From Hyphomicrobium sp. 12-62-95 (GTDB taxonomy: Bacteria; Pseudomonadota; Alphaproteobacteria; Rhizobiales; Hyphomicrobiaceae), in assembly GCA_002279935.1 (NCBI GenBank), contig NCCZ01000014.1:62001-126000 (forward strand): a DNA stretch of 64,000 bases, read 5' to 3'. The translations under genes were made by a program, and so were the position numbers. This document shows, one piece after another, positions 18,015 through 27,421 of this stretch (positions are counted from its first letter, which is position 1; each line of letters begins with the position of its first letter). The notes beneath the pieces are model-generated. The model was not told the origin of the DNA, did not search any database, and saw only the letters and a list, made by a program, of their open reading frames with translations.

Positions 18015-19247
18015 TCAGGAGAAGGCTTGGATGCCGGTCTGCGCGCGGCCCAGGATCAAGGCGTGAATGTCGGCTGTGCCCTCGTAGGTGTTCACCGCTT
18101 CGAGGTTCAGCATGTGGCGGATAATCGGGTATTCGTCCGAGATGCCGTTGCCGCCCAGCATGTCGCGCGCCGTTCGCGCGATATCGAGCGCCTTCAGGCA
18201 GCTGTTGCGCTTGATGAGCGAAATAGCCTCCGGCGCCAGCTGGTCCTCGTCCTTCATGCGCCCCGCCTGCAGACACGCGCCGAATGCCAGCGCGATTTCG
18301 GTCTGCATGTTGGCAAGCTTCATCTGAATAAGCTGGTTCGCAGCCAGCGGCCGCCCGAACTGCGACCGGTCGAGCACGTACTGCCGCGCCGTCCTCCAGC
18401 AAGCTTCCGCCGCGCCGATCGCACCCCACGCGATCCCGAAGCGCGCATTGTTAAGGCACCCGAACGGCCCCTTGAGCCCGGCCACGTTCGGCAAATGATT
18501 GGCCTCCGGCACGAACACGCCCTCCAGCACGATCTCGCCCGTGATCGACGCCCGCAGCGACACCTTGCTCTCGATCGTCGGCGTCGAAAAGCCGGACATC
18601 CCGCGCTCGACGATGAAGCCCCGGATCGGCCCGTCGTCCGTCTTCGCCCACACGATGGCGATATCGGCGATCGGCGCATTCGTGATCCACGTCTTGGCGC
18701 CGTCGAGGCGATAGCCGCCGGCCTCCCGCCGCGCCCGCGTGGTCATGCCGCCCGGGTCCGAGCCGTGATCCGGCTCCGTCAATCCAAAGCATCCGACCAT
18801 CTCGCCCGTCGCCAGCGCGGGCAACAACCGCTGCCGCTGCTCTTCCGTGCCATAGGCCCAAATCGGATACATCACGAGGCTCGACTGCACGCTCATCGCC
18901 GAGCGATAGCCGCTGTCGACCGCCTCGATCTCGCGCGCGATGAGGCCATACGACACCGCACCCACACCCGCGCCGCCGTACGCCTCCGGGATCGTCGGCC
19001 CGAGAAACCCCATGGCGCCCAGATCGCGCATGATCGAGCGGTCAAACCCTTCGGTGCGAAAATCGTTGACCACACGCGGAGCGAGCTTATCGGCGGCAAA
19101 CTTGGCCGCGGCCTCGCTCAGCATCCGCTCGTCTTCGCTGAGCAGAGCCGCATACCCCAGCGGATCGGACCAATCGAACGCCGCGCGCGGCACGCTTTCA
19201 CCGCCCGTTTGATCCAATCCCACCGCCTTCGGAGACACCGCGACCAT
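18015..19247 (-). CDS. gcdH: Glutaryl-CoA dehydrogenase
   Basis: A flavin enzyme that oxidises and decarboxylates glutaryl-CoA to crotonyl-CoA. From the ATG at 19247 it has 410 residues. FAD and substrate motifs are [29 protein letters not shown] and [17 protein letters not shown], and the catalytic base Glu389 lies in [16 protein letters not shown], typical of GcdH. It starts four bases after the gabD stop. In this operon it points to cadaverine or 5-aminovalerate being degraded through glutarate, since gabT and gabD homologues can act on the C5 intermediates. No glutarate CoA-transferase or ligase is in the window. Confidence 0.92.
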   Translation of the reverse strand: MVAVSPKAVGLDQTGGESVPRAAFDWSDPLGYAALLSEDERMLSEAAAKFAADKLAPRVVNDFRTEGFDRSIMRDLGAMGFLGPTIPEAYGGAGVGAVSYGLIAREIEAVDSGYRSAMSVQSSLVMYPIWAYGTEEQRQRLLPALATGEMVGCFGLTEPDHGSDPGGMTTRARREAGGYRLDGAKTWITNAPIADIAIVWAKTDDGPIRGFIVERGMSGFSTPTIESKVSLRASITGEIVLEGVFVPEANHLPNVAGLKGPFGCLNNARFGIAWGAIGAAEACWRTARQYVLDRSQFGRPLAANQLIQMKLANMQTEIALAFGACLQAGRMKDEDQLAPEAISLIKRNSCLKALDIARTARDMLGGNGISDEYPIIRHMLNLEAVNTYEGTADIHALILGRAQTGIQAFS

Positions 19248-19251
19248 CGCC

Positions 19252-20697
19252 CTACATCCCGCCCAGACAGATGAACTTCGTCTCGAGATATTCTTCCAAT
19301 CCCTCGGCCGCGCCCTCGCGCCCAAGCCCGCTCTCCTTCACACCGCCGAACGGAACCACTTCATTCGAGAAGATGCCTTCGTTGACGCCGACCATGCCGG
19401 CTTCCAATTTCTCCGCCGCCTTCCAGGCGCGATGAATGTTCTGACTGAACAGATACGCCGCCAGCCCAAACGGCGTGTTGTTGGCAAGCGCGATCGCCTC
19501 CTCGTCCGTCTCAAACTTGATCAGCGCCGCCACGGGGCCGAAGATTTCCTGGCTCACGATGTCCATATCCGTTGTGACACCCGTCAGAACGGTCGGCTTG
19601 TAGAACAGCGACCCAGCCGCATCTTTCGCGCCGCCCGTCTTCACGGTGCCGCCCTTCGCCACCGCATCCGCCATCAGGCTTTCCACCTTGGCGACAGCGT
19701 CCGCGTTGATGAGCGGCCCGAGATTGACGCCCGCGGTGGCGCCCGGCCCGACGACCAACTTCTCCGCCGCCACAGCAAGCGCCGTTGCGAAGTGATCGTA
19801 AATGCCCGCCTGCACGATAATCCGGTTGGCGCAGACACAAGTCTGTCCGGCATTGCGATACTTGGAGGCCATGGCACCCGCCACTGCCTGATCGAGATCG
19901 GCGTCGTCGAAAATGATAAGAGGCGCGTTCCCGCCCAGTTCCAGCGTCAGCTTCTTCACCGTATCCGCGCACTGGCGATAGAGGATCTTGCCGACCTCCG
20001 TCGATCCCGTGAAGGTCAGCTTGCGCACCCGCCCATCGGCGCACAAAACCTCGCCCACGCCGCGCGCATCCTGGGTCGTCACGACATTGAACACACCCGC
20101 CGGAACGCCGGCCTTTTCAGCGAGCTTCGCCAACGCGAGAGCGCATAACGGCGTATCCTCCGCCGGCTTCACAATGATCGTGCACCCGGCAGCCAACGCC
20201 GGCGCCACCTTGCGCGTGATCATCGCAATCGGAAAATTCCACGGCGTAATCGCCGCCACGACGCCAATTGGCTGCTTGATCGTAATATAGCGCTTGGTGG
20301 CAGCCGTCGTCGGGATCGTCCGCCCGTAGGCGCGCTTGCCCTCTTCCGCGAACCACTCCACGAACGACGCACCGTAGGCCACCTCGCCGCGTGACTCCGC
20401 CAGCGGCTTGCCCTGCTCCGACGTCATCAACTGCGCAAGCGCCTCTGACTCGGCCAAGATCAGCTCATACCAGCGCCGCAGCACAGCCGCGCGCTCCTTC
20501 GCCGTCTTCGCCGACCACTCGGGCAGTGCCGCACTCGCCGCATCGATGGCGCGGCGGGCATCCGCCGGCGTCAAGTTCGGCACCCGCGCAATGTCGAGAC
20601 CCGTCGCCGGATTGATCACCGCGAACTGGTCCTTCGACGTCACCCACGTGCCGCCGATGTAAGCGGAGGTGGGAAAATCGTCAGGGGTCATGTCCAT
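19252..20697 (-). CDS. gabD: Succinate-semialdehyde dehydrogenase
   Basis: Oxidises succinate semialdehyde to succinate, probably with NADP+. The 481-residue protein has the NAD(P)-binding [13 protein letters not shown], the general-base Glu253 in LELGGN and catalytic Cys287 in GQTCVCANR, the double-Cys motif typical of Gab[25 protein letters not shown] near the C-terminus is also characteristic. A second ATG two codons in (MTPDDF) is an alternative start. It follows puuC by 15 bases and precedes gcdH by four. Confidence 0.95.
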   Translation of the reverse strand: MDMTPDDFPTSAYIGGTWVTSKDQFAVINPATGLDIARVPNLTPADARRAIDAASAALPEWSAKTAKERAAVLRRWYELILAESEALAQLMTSEQGKPLAESRGEVAYGASFVEWFAEEGKRAYGRTIPTTAATKRYITIKQPIGVVAAITPWNFPIAMITRKVAPALAAGCTIIVKPAEDTPLCALALAKLAEKAGVPAGVFNVVTTQDARGVGEVLCADGRVRKLTFTGSTEVGKILYRQCADTVKKLTLELGGNAPLIIFDDADLDQAVAGAMASKYRNAGQTCVCANRIIVQAGIYDHFATALAVAAEKLVVGPGATAGVNLGPLINADAVAKVESLMADAVAKGGTVKTGGAKDAAGSLFYKPTVLTGVTTDMDIVSQEIFGPVAALIKFETDEEAIALANNTPFGLAAYLFSQNIHRAWKAAEKLEAGMVGVNEGIFSNEVVPFGGVKESGLGREGAAEGLEEYLETKFICLGGM

Positions 20698-20712
20698 GGG
20701 GTCCGGTCTCCG

Positions 20713-22203
20713 TCAACGCAGTGTGATCGAGATGGCTTTCAGGTCGGCGTATTTGTGCAGCGCATGCATCGAGCGATCGCGCCCGAAGCCCGATTGCTTG
20801 AATCCGCCGAACGGCATGGTGATGTCGCAGGCATCCCAGCCGTTGACCCAAACGAGCCCGGCCCTGAGTTCGCGCGCGGTTCGATGAGCGAGCGTCACGT
20901 CGCGCGTCCACAACCCGGCGGCCAACCCGTACACGGTCCCGTTCGCGATTTTGATCGCTTCCTCCGGCGTCTTGAACCGCGTCACCGCCAGCACTGGCCC
21001 GAAGACCTCTTCGCGCGCCAGCGTATGCGTCGGCTGCACGGCATCGAACACCGTCGGCTCGACGTAGTACCCGCCGCTCTCCTCGCGCGCCCGCTTACCG
21101 CCAAGCCGCAGCGTATTGCCTTCGCCATTCGCGGTCCCGATGTAACGCAGCGCCGTCTTCATCTGCTCTTCGCTGACCATCGACCCGAACGTCGTCGCCG
21201 GATTGAGCGGATCGCCGGGAATGATCTTCTTGGCCACCTTCAGCAGCTTGTCGGTGAATTCGTCGGCGATGTCCTCTTGCACCAACAAACGCGACGCCGC
21301 CGTACACACTTCGCCCTGATTGAAAAACACTCCCCACGCCGCGCTCACGGCCGCCGCGTTGAGATCGGGGCAATCCGCAAACACGATTTGCGGAGACTTG
21401 CCGCCCAACTCCAGCGAGACCCGCTTCAGGTTCGACTGCCCGGAATACTGCATCAGCAGCTTGCCCACGGGACCAGATCCCGTGAACGCGATCATATCGA
21501 CATCCATATGCAAGGCGAGCGCCTTGCCGGCCGTCGCGCCAAAACCTGGAACGATGTTGAGAACACCCGGCGGCAGACCCGCTTCAAGCGCCAGTTCACC
21601 CATCTTCAATGCGGTCAGCGGCGACTGCTCCGCCGGCTTCAAGACAATGGAATTTCCCATCGCCAGCGCCGGCCCGACCTTCCACATCGCCATCAGCAGC
21701 GGGAAGTTCCACGGCACGATGACGCCGATGACGCCGAGCGGCTCATGCACCGCGAACGAAATCCGATCCGTCGTCTCCGGCCCAACTTCACCATAAACCT
21801 TGTCGAGCGCCTCCGCATAATAGCGCAGCGTGTTGATCGAGCCGGGTATGTCGACCGACAGCGAATCCTTGATCGGTTTCCCGACGTCGAGGCTCTCCAG
21901 AAGCGCCAACTGCTCCGCGTCGCGCTGCATCAGGTCGGCGAATTTGAACAGGATCTTCTTCTTCTGGCGGTAGTGCATCCGCCGCCAAGTGCCCTCTTCG
22001 AATGCCCGGCGCGCGGCTGCCACAGCGACATCGATGTCGGCACCGTCCGCCTCCGCCACCTGATTGATGATCGAACCGTTGCGCGGACTGACGTTGGCGA
22101 ACGTCTTGCCCGAAAGTGCGGGCACAACTTTCCCGTCGATCACGGCATGTCCCGGAATCGCCATGCTGCCAGCGAGAGTTTCAAAATGCGCAAGCGAAGT
22201 CAT
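20713..22203 (-). CDS. puuC: Gamma-glutamyl-gamma-aminobutyraldehyde dehydrogenase (PuuC-type aldehyde dehydrogenase)
   Basis: An aldehyde dehydrogenase of 496 residues with the cofactor motif VPWNFPLLMAMWK, Glu265 in LELGGKSPQ and catalytic Cys300 in NQGEVCTAASR. The ending WVNGWDACDITMPFGGFKQSG matches PuuC/AldH-type enzymes that oxidise aminobutyraldehyde or its gamma-glutamyl derivative. It lies 12 bases after puuA and would act on the aldehyde from glutamyl-putrescine, leaving gamma-glutamyl-GABA for PuuD. Substrate is inferred from context. Confidence 0.9.
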   Translation of the reverse strand: MTSLAHFETLAGSMAIPGHAVIDGKVVPALSGKTFANVSPRNGSIINQVAEADGADIDVAVAAARRAFEEGTWRRMHYRQKKKILFKFADLMQRDAEQLALLESLDVGKPIKDSLSVDIPGSINTLRYYAEALDKVYGEVGPETTDRISFAVHEPLGVIGVIVPWNFPLLMAMWKVGPALAMGNSIVLKPAEQSPLTALKMGELALEAGLPPGVLNIVPGFGATAGKALALHMDVDMIAFTGSGPVGKLLMQYSGQSNLKRVSLELGGKSPQIVFADCPDLNAAAVSAAWGVFFNQGEVCTAASRLLVQEDIADEFTDKLLKVAKKIIPGDPLNPATTFGSMVSEEQMKTALRYIGTANGEGNTLRLGGKRAREESGGYYVEPTVFDAVQPTHTLAREEVFGPVLAVTRFKTPEEAIKIANGTVYGLAAGLWTRDVTLAHRTARELRAGLVWVNGWDACDITMPFGGFKQSGFGRDRSMHALHKYADLKAISITLR

Positions 22204-22215
22204 GTCAGCTCATCC

Positions 22216-23568
22216 TCACGCGACGCGCGCGTACCACTGATGATCGAGCGCCGTCACGACGCGCTCGAAGTCGCGCCGTTCCGTGTCTTTCATTTCCGCA
22301 TATGTCTTCTGGAAGATCGCCCCCAGCTGCTCGGTCGCCACCGTCGAATCCCGGAATTGCGCAATGGCATTGTTCCACGCCGTCGGCACCTTCGGCGCGT
22401 TCGAGCCATCGCAATTGCCTTCCGCCGCCGGTCCCGGATCGAGCTTGTTCACGATCCCATGGTGGATGCCGCCGAGGACTGCCGCCAGCACGAGATATGG
22501 ATTGGCATCCGCGCCTGCAATGCGATGCTCAACGCGCGTGGCGTTCGGCGACGAATTCAGAACCCGCAGCGACGCCGTGCGATTATTGAAACCCCAATGC
22601 GCCGCCATCGGCACATACGACTTGGGCTGATAGCGCCGGTACGCATTCGCCGACTGCGCCCAAATCGCCATGAAGTCGCCCATCGTTTCGCGCAATCCGC
22701 CAAGCGCATTGCGGAACAAGGGCGAGATCGGATCGCCGGCAAAGACGTTCTTTCCGTCCTTATCCACCAGCGACACGTGGATGTGCATGCCCGAGCCCGA
22801 CCAGTCATGGTGCGGTTTGGCCATAAACGTCGCTTCCATCTTGTGCGCCCGCGCCGCAGCTTTCACCGCCCGCTTCAAGAGCAGCCCGTCCAGCGCCGCG
22901 CCCGCCGCATCCTTCTTGTGCTTGAGATTGATCTCGAACTGCCCCGGACCCGCCTCCTGCAGCACGGCATCCACCGGCAGCCCTTGCGCTTCGGCGATTT
23001 TGTAAATGTCGTCGATAAACGGCCCGACGCAATCCAGTTCCTCGAACTGATAAAGCTGCTGCCAGTCCGGATTGTCCACGAGCCCGCACGGCGTCTTCAA
23101 TTCGAACACGCCGTTGCTCGACACGGAGCTGACGTAGAATTCGAGTTCCACTGCCGTCACCGGCTGAAACCCCATCTTCCCCAGAGCTGCTGTCTGCCGC
23201 TGCAAGATCCGCCGCGGATCGAGCCCGCCGTCATCCTCCACTGGCACCATCACGGCCTGCGCGTGCGTCGTTCCCTCGACCGCCACCGGCGCAAGCGTCT
23301 CGGCTAAGATCTTGAACTGCAGATCCGGATCGCCCGTTTCCCACAGCCGCCCCGTCTCTTCCACGCACGACCCGCGCATATCCATGATGTAGCAGGTCGA
23401 GGGCACCATGAAGCCTTTATCGGCGAACGCCAGCAGATCGCGCGACCGGATCCGCTTGCCGCGCGGAATGCCGTTCAGATCGTGCATAAAAATGTCGATC
23501 CACTGCACGCTCGGATACTTGGCGAGAAAGTCCTTGGCCTGCTCGGTCGTCAGATACGTCTCAGTCAT
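22216..23568 (-). CDS. puuA: Gamma-glutamylputrescine synthetase (glutamine synthetase family)
   Basis: A GS-fold ligase that joins glutamate to a polyamine with ATP, masking one amine. The 450-residue protein lacks the Tyr adenylylation motif of GlnA and has divergent active-site segments: AVELEFYVS, LQEAGPGQFEINLKH, HHDWSGSGMHIHVSL, NRTASLRV and RVEHRIAGADANPYL. These are typical of PuuA/GlnA4-type enzymes. The ATG at 23568 overlaps the puuD stop as ATGA, implying translational coupling. An upstream in-frame extension to 23655 would lie inside puuD and is unlikely. Confidence 0.93.
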   Translation of the reverse strand: MTETYLTTEQAKDFLAKYPSVQWIDIFMHDLNGIPRGKRIRSRDLLAFADKGFMVPSTCYIMDMRGSCVEETGRLWETGDPDLQFKILAETLAPVAVEGTTHAQAVMVPVEDDGGLDPRRILQRQTAALGKMGFQPVTAVELEFYVSSVSSNGVFELKTPCGLVDNPDWQQLYQFEELDCVGPFIDDIYKIAEAQGLPVDAVLQEAGPGQFEINLKHKKDAAGAALDGLLLKRAVKAAARAHKMEATFMAKPHHDWSGSGMHIHVSLVDKDGKNVFAGDPISPLFRNALGGLRETMGDFMAIWAQSANAYRRYQPKSYVPMAAHWGFNNRTASLRVLNSSPNATRVEHRIAGADANPYLVLAAVLGGIHHGIVNKLDPGPAAEGNCDGSNAPKVPTAWNNAIAQFRDSTVATEQLGAIFQKTYAEMKDTERRDFERVVTALDHQWYARVA

Positions 23569-24302
23569 GACAGCTTGGCTCCTGCTGCGCTGCCAAACCG
23601 GCGGAACAGCTTCACAGATACGGGGTTTTCTGAAGCGCGCCACTCGGGGTGCCACTGCACGCCGAGACAGAACGGATGGTCGTCGGGACCGCGCACCGCC
23701 TCAACGAGACCATCCTCGGCAAAGGCTTCCGCCGTGAGCCGCGGGGCCAGATCTTTCAATCCCTGACCATGCAGGGAGTTGACCAGAATTTCCTCCTGAC
23801 CGACCCATTCGCGCAACTTTCCAGTGAGGTTGAGCGCGTGCACCGGCCCCCACCGCTCCTCCAGCGAAACCTCTTTGCGCTCGCGATGATCGCGCTTGCC
23901 CTCTTGCGCATGCACAGCCTGATGCAGCGTCCCGCCAAGCGCGACGTTGAGTTCCTGAAAGCCACGGCAGATCGCCATCATCGGGATCTTCCGCTCAACG
24001 GCCGTACGGATCAGCGGCAGCGTCACCGCATCGCGCGCCGGATCAAGGGCATCCGGAATCACAGGATCTTCTTTACTGTAATGCGCCGGCGCGATGTTCG
24101 ACGGACTGCCCGAAAACAGAATGCCGTCCGCCACGTCCAGCACCGCACCGATGTCCACGAGTGCGGCATCGAGCGGTATGAGCAACGGCTGGCATTCGGC
24201 CACCTCGGCAACGGCGGCCGAATATTTGCGGCTGACAGCATCGAAAGTGTAGCCTTCGATGGTCTTCGTGCAGCAGGGAATGACGACGATCGGACGGCTC
24301 AT
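23565..24302 (-). CDS. puuD: Gamma-glutamyl-gamma-aminobutyrate hydrolase (peptidase C26)
   Basis: A class I glutamine amidotransferase-fold hydrolase that releases GABA from gamma-glutamyl-GABA. The 245-residue protein has nucleophile Cys112 in AICRGFQELNV, the catalytic His in GVQWHPEW, and VNSLHGQGL, all typical of PuuD. It is coupled by 4-base ATGA overlaps to genes on both sides (spuC-like upstream, puuA downstream). Together with puuA and puuC it forms the gamma-glutamylated putrescine pathway, except that the PuuB oxidase is not here. Confidence 0.94.
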   Translation of the reverse strand: MSRPIVVIPCCTKTIEGYTFDAVSRKYSAAVAEVAECQPLLIPLDAALVDIGAVLDVADGILFSGSPSNIAPAHYSKEDPVIPDALDPARDAVTLPLIRTAVERKIPMMAICRGFQELNVALGGTLHQAVHAQEGKRDHRERKEVSLEERWGPVHALNLTGKLREWVGQEEILVNSLHGQGLKDLAPRLTAEAFAEDGLVEAVRGPDDHPFCLGVQWHPEWRASENPVSVKLFRRFGSAAGAKLS

Positions 24303-25681
24303 GCGGCGAGCTCTCCGGCGACATCGTTCAGCGTCAGGTCGAGCGCCTTGGCGATCACCCGCTCGGCTTCCGCGAAGTGCTCCTCCGTGAAGATCAGCGG
24401 CGGCGCGGTCACCATCGTGTCGCCGATGGCGCGCATGATGTAGCCCTCACGCGAGAAGTGATTGCGGCAGATCGTGCCCACGCGGCCCGGATCGTCAAAA
24501 CGCCGCCGGGTGCGTTTATCCGCGACAAGTTCGATGGCGCCCAGCATGCCTATCGAGCGCACTTCGCCGACCAGCGGGTGATCCTTGAACTTGCCCAGCA
24601 TGCGCGCAAGTGCCGGTCCGGTCACATCGTTGACCTTCTCCACCAACCGCTCGCGTTCCATGATCTCAATGTTCTTGAGCGCCACGGCGCACGCCACCGG
24701 ATGCCCAGCATACGTGTAGCCATGATAGAACTCGTCATCGTGTTCCGCGAACGCATTCGCCACGCGGTCGCCGACGAGCAGCCCCGACAACGGGATGTAA
24801 CCCGACGTCGCCGCCTTTGCGAACGTGACGAGGTCTGGCTTGGTGCCGTAGTAATCGGCCGCAAACCACTTGCCCGTGCGCCCGAAGCCCGTGATGACCT
24901 CGTCGTGCAGGAACAGAATGCCGTACTTGTCGACGATCTTCTGCACCGCCGGCCAATAGGTCGACGGCGCAATCTTCAATCCGCCAGCCCCCATCACCGG
25001 CTCGCCCACGAACGCCGCGACGTTTTCAGGTCCGACAGCCAGGATTTCGTCTTCGACGGCCTTCGCCGCGCGCAATCCGAATTCTTCCGGCGTCTCGCCC
25101 TGTTCCGAATTGCCATACCAGTAGGGCTCCATCACGTGCCGGAAGCCTTCGTAGGGCGGATAGAGCTGCGAATGCATCAGCGCCATGCCGCCCATCGAGG
25201 CCGCCGTGATGGTTGAGCCATGATAGGCGTTGCGGCGGCTGATGATGATGCGCCGCTTCGGCTCGCCCTTGATGACCCAGTAGTGCCGGATCATGCGCAC
25301 GGCGGTGTCGTTCGATTCCGAACCCGACGAGCCGTAGAAAACCTGCCGGATACCGGCCGGCGCGATCTGAGACAGCTTTTCCGATAACTCAACAACACGC
25401 GGATGCGTCGTCTGGAAAAACGTATTGTAGTAGGGCAGCTCCAGCATCTGATCGTAAGCGGCCTTCGCCAGTTCCTCGCGACCGTAGCCGACGTTCGTCG
25501 TCCACAAACCCGACATGCCGTCGAGAACGCGCTTACCTTCACTGTCGATGAAATGCGCGCCTTCCCCGCCCACGATGACCCGCGAGCCGGCCGCCCGCAG
25601 CGACTTGTGGTTAGAGAACGGATGCAAATGATGCTTCGCATCCAGCTCTTGCATCCGAGCCGTGGAATATTTGTTCGACAT
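24299..25681 (-). CDS. spuC: Putrescine/polyamine aminotransferase, SpuC-like (class III)
   Basis: A class III PLP aminotransferase of 460 residues, first gene of the operon. Motifs: HHLHPFSNHK at the N-terminus (typical of SpuC-type omega-transaminases), YGSSGSESNDTAVRMIRHYW, RRNAYHGSTITAASMGG, LFLHDEVITGFGRTG and TFAKAATSGYIPLSG with the PLP Lys. I chose the ATG at 25681 with GGAG 11 bases upstream; the longer frame to 25777 lacks support. It probably deaminates putrescine or gamma-glutamylputrescine to the aldehyde, taking the place of the PuuB oxidase. Which substrate it uses cannot be read from the sequence. Confidence 0.88.
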   Translation of the reverse strand: MSNKYSTARMQELDAKHHLHPFSNHKSLRAAGSRVIVGGEGAHFIDSEGKRVLDGMSGLWTTNVGYGREELAKAAYDQMLELPYYNTFFQTTHPRVVELSEKLSQIAPAGIRQVFYGSSGSESNDTAVRMIRHYWVIKGEPKRRIIISRRNAYHGSTITAASMGGMALMHSQLYPPYEGFRHVMEPYWYGNSEQGETPEEFGLRAAKAVEDEILAVGPENVAAFVGEPVMGAGGLKIAPSTYWPAVQKIVDKYGILFLHDEVITGFGRTGKWFAADYYGTKPDLVTFAKAATSGYIPLSGLLVGDRVANAFAEHDDEFYHGYTYAGHPVACAVALKNIEIMERERLVEKVNDVTGPALARMLGKFKDHPLVGEVRSIGMLGAIELVADKRTRRRFDDPGRVGTICRNHFSREGYIMRAIGDTMVTAPPLIFTEEHFAEAERVIAKALDLTLNDVAGELAA

Positions 25682-26041
25682 GTGAGCTTGGTCTCCAGCT
25701 AAGGCACGATCCCCCGTGGGATCTTTCGTCAATAAGGCTGGAGATCTCCCGGGGGCGTGAAACCGACGCGCGCGCAAAGCCGCAAAAGCTCGTTCTTTTG
25801 CGTGCGGCGGTCAAAAAGATTGGCGATGGCCGAGGGGCGGTGCGTGCGCGTCATAACGATGTCGCTCCTCCCTCTAAGTGGCGCTGATCCAGCGCACGTG
25901 GCCGCATTCGTACCGCGCATTGAGATCAGGCCGCAGCCGCACCGTCAACCCGTGTGCCGGGACCGCCCGTAGGGCTTTACAAAGCCATCGCGATAGCGCA
26001 CAGGTTATGATCTACGCCGTAGAAGTGTCAAGACCAATCCC
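25682..26041. other. Divergent spacer between spuC operon and TetR gene
   Basis: These 360 bases separate the polyamine operon from its presumed divergent regulator and should contain both promoters. A short open frame with its own ribosome site (25729-25854, minus) is the only gene candidate. I could not identify a clear TetR palindrome. Confidence 0.5.
25729..25854 (-). CDS. Possible 41-residue leader peptide upstream of spuC
   Basis: A short frame begins MTRTHRPSAIANLFDRR and ends GFTPPGDLQPY. It is preceded by a strong purine-rich ribosome site (AGGGAGGAG) about 10 bases upstream and stops 47 bases before the spuC ATG. It is Arg-rich and shows no domain. It could be a regulatory upstream peptide, a real small protein or a chance frame. 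Confidence 0.35.
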   Translation of the reverse strand: MTRTHRPSAIANLFDRRTQKNELLRLCARVGFTPPGDLQPY

Positions 26042-26710
26042 GTGCGAAAACCCAAAGCCCGCTCGCGCACCCCCCGTGGCCTGGATCGTTCCGAGATCCT
26101 GGAGGCTGCCTTCGACCTGCTCGACGCGGCGGGAGAGGAGGGGTTTTCCGTCCGCAAGGTTGGTGCCGCCATGGGCATCGACCCGATGACGGTGCTGCAC
26201 CATTTTCGCTCCAAAGAGGAATTGCTCCGCCAGATCGCCGATCGGGCGTTGGGATCGATCGCCCTGCCCAAACCATCCGGAACTTGGCAAGCCGACTTGA
26301 TGAACGTCGCTATCGCCTACCGCGAACTGGCCCGCCGCCATCCACGGCTGTTCCATCTCCACTTCCGCTTTCATGCCACCGGCATGGCCGACCACGTCTC
26401 CAGTGAAATCGTGTATCGCGCGCTCCTCGATGCCGGCCTCCCCCCGGAGAGGGCAGCGGGTCTTGGCTTGTCGTTCTATGCGTTTGTGCTGGGCTTCGCG
26501 CTCGCCGAAATCGAAGGTCTGCTGAAGCCGCTCGACGGTACGCAAGAGCAGGAAATGGCCGGACTGGCGGTCGAAACATTTCCAGCGACCGCAGCGCTTC
26601 TGCCCGCGTTCCGCTCGCTGGACAGCGACCTGGCCTTCAACGACGCCGTCGGCGCCTTCATTGCTGGAATAACACCGGCTGGACCGGCCAGAACCGGCCG
26701 AACAGCCTAG
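26042..26710 (+). CDS. TetR/AcrR-family transcriptional regulator
   Basis: A 222-residue regulator with an N-terminal helix-turn-helix (about residues 17-62: ILEAAFDLLDAAGEEGFSVRKVG...DPMTVLHHFRSKEEL) and a helical ligand-binding C-terminal domain. The basic start MRKPKARSRTPRG is common in this family. The GTG at 26042 is the best start; another GTG lies 18 bases upstream and neither has a strong ribosome site. Divergence from the polyamine operon suggests it represses that operon, with a polyamine or amino acid as inducer. It converges on phoB, the two stop codons sharing one CTAG. Confidence 0.85.
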   Translation: MRKPKARSRTPRGLDRSEILEAAFDLLDAAGEEGFSVRKVGAAMGIDPMTVLHHFRSKEELLRQIADRALGSIALPKPSGTWQADLMNVAIAYRELARRHPRLFHLHFRFHATGMADHVSSEIVYRALLDAGLPPERAAGLGLSFYAFVLGFALAEIEGLLKPLDGTQEQEMAGLAVETFPATAALLPAFRSLDSDLAFNDAVGAFIAGITPAGPARTGRTA

Positions 26711-27396
26711 CTTTCGTCGTCGAACACGTAGCCAGCACCCCGCACCGTGCGGATGGGATCTGGCTCGTTTCCGCGCACGATCGCCTTGCGCAAACGTCCA
26801 ACATGCACGTCCACCGTCCGTTCATCGACATCCGAATCCCGGCCCCATGTCCCGTCGAGCAGTTGCGACCGGCTGAGCACCCGCCCGGTGTTTTCCATGA
26901 ACTGTTCCAGCAGGCGGTACTCGGTCGGCCCGACGTTCACTTCGCGCCCAAAGCGCGTGACCCGATGCGCCACCCGGTCGAGTTTGATTCCGTTGCCTTC
27001 CAGAACGTCGGCGATCCGCTCTGGCGCGGCACGGCGCAGCAAGGCCTTCACCCGCGCCACCAGTTCCGACACTGAAAACGGTTTCACCACATAGTCGTCG
27101 GCACCAGTCTGCAAGCCCCGGATCTTGTCGCCTTCCTCGCCGCGCGCCGTCAGCATGATCACCGGCAGGCCCTTTGTATCCGGTCGCGCCCGGATTTGGC
27201 GGCAGATCTCGATGCCTGCAAGACCAGGCAGCATCCAATCGAGAATGATGAGATCCGGACGCTCCTCCTGCATCACCATCATGGCATCGGTGCCCGACGG
27301 TGTGTGTACGACGTTGTAGCCCTCCGCCTGGAGATTGTAGGACAGAAGCGTGACGATCGACTCCTCGTCCTCAACGATCAGAACCTTAGCCGGCAT
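26707..27396 (-). CDS. phoB: Phosphate regulon response regulator PhoB
   Basis: An OmpR-family regulator activated by PhoR under phosphate limitation. The 229-residue protein has a receiver domain with the acidic pocket VEDEE, phospho-acceptor Asp53 in LIILDWMLPG, Thr in MLTARG and Lys in VVKPFS. The C-terminal winged helix (about 125-228) has RTVDVHVGRLRKAI and TVRGAGYVF. It is the last gene of the phoR-pst operon, 25 bases after phoU. Confidence 0.97.
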   Translation of the reverse strand: MPAKVLIVEDEESIVTLLSYNLQAEGYNVVHTPSGTDAMMVMQEERPDLIILDWMLPGLAGIEICRQIRARPDTKGLPVIMLTARGEEGDKIRGLQTGADDYVVKPFSVSELVARVKALLRRAAPERIADVLEGNGIKLDRVAHRVTRFGREVNVGPTEYRLLEQFMENTGRVLSRSQLLDGTWGRDSDVDERTVDVHVGRLRKAIVRGNEPDPIRTVRGAGYVFDDES

Positions 27397-27421
27397 GAAC
27401 TTTTCTTCTCATTCTTGCGCC

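Noticed and set aside
20755..23307. Long plus-strand open frame of about 850 codons
   Set aside because: Antisense to puuC and puuA. It is His/Arg-rich shadow coding produced by the high-GC third positions of the real genes.
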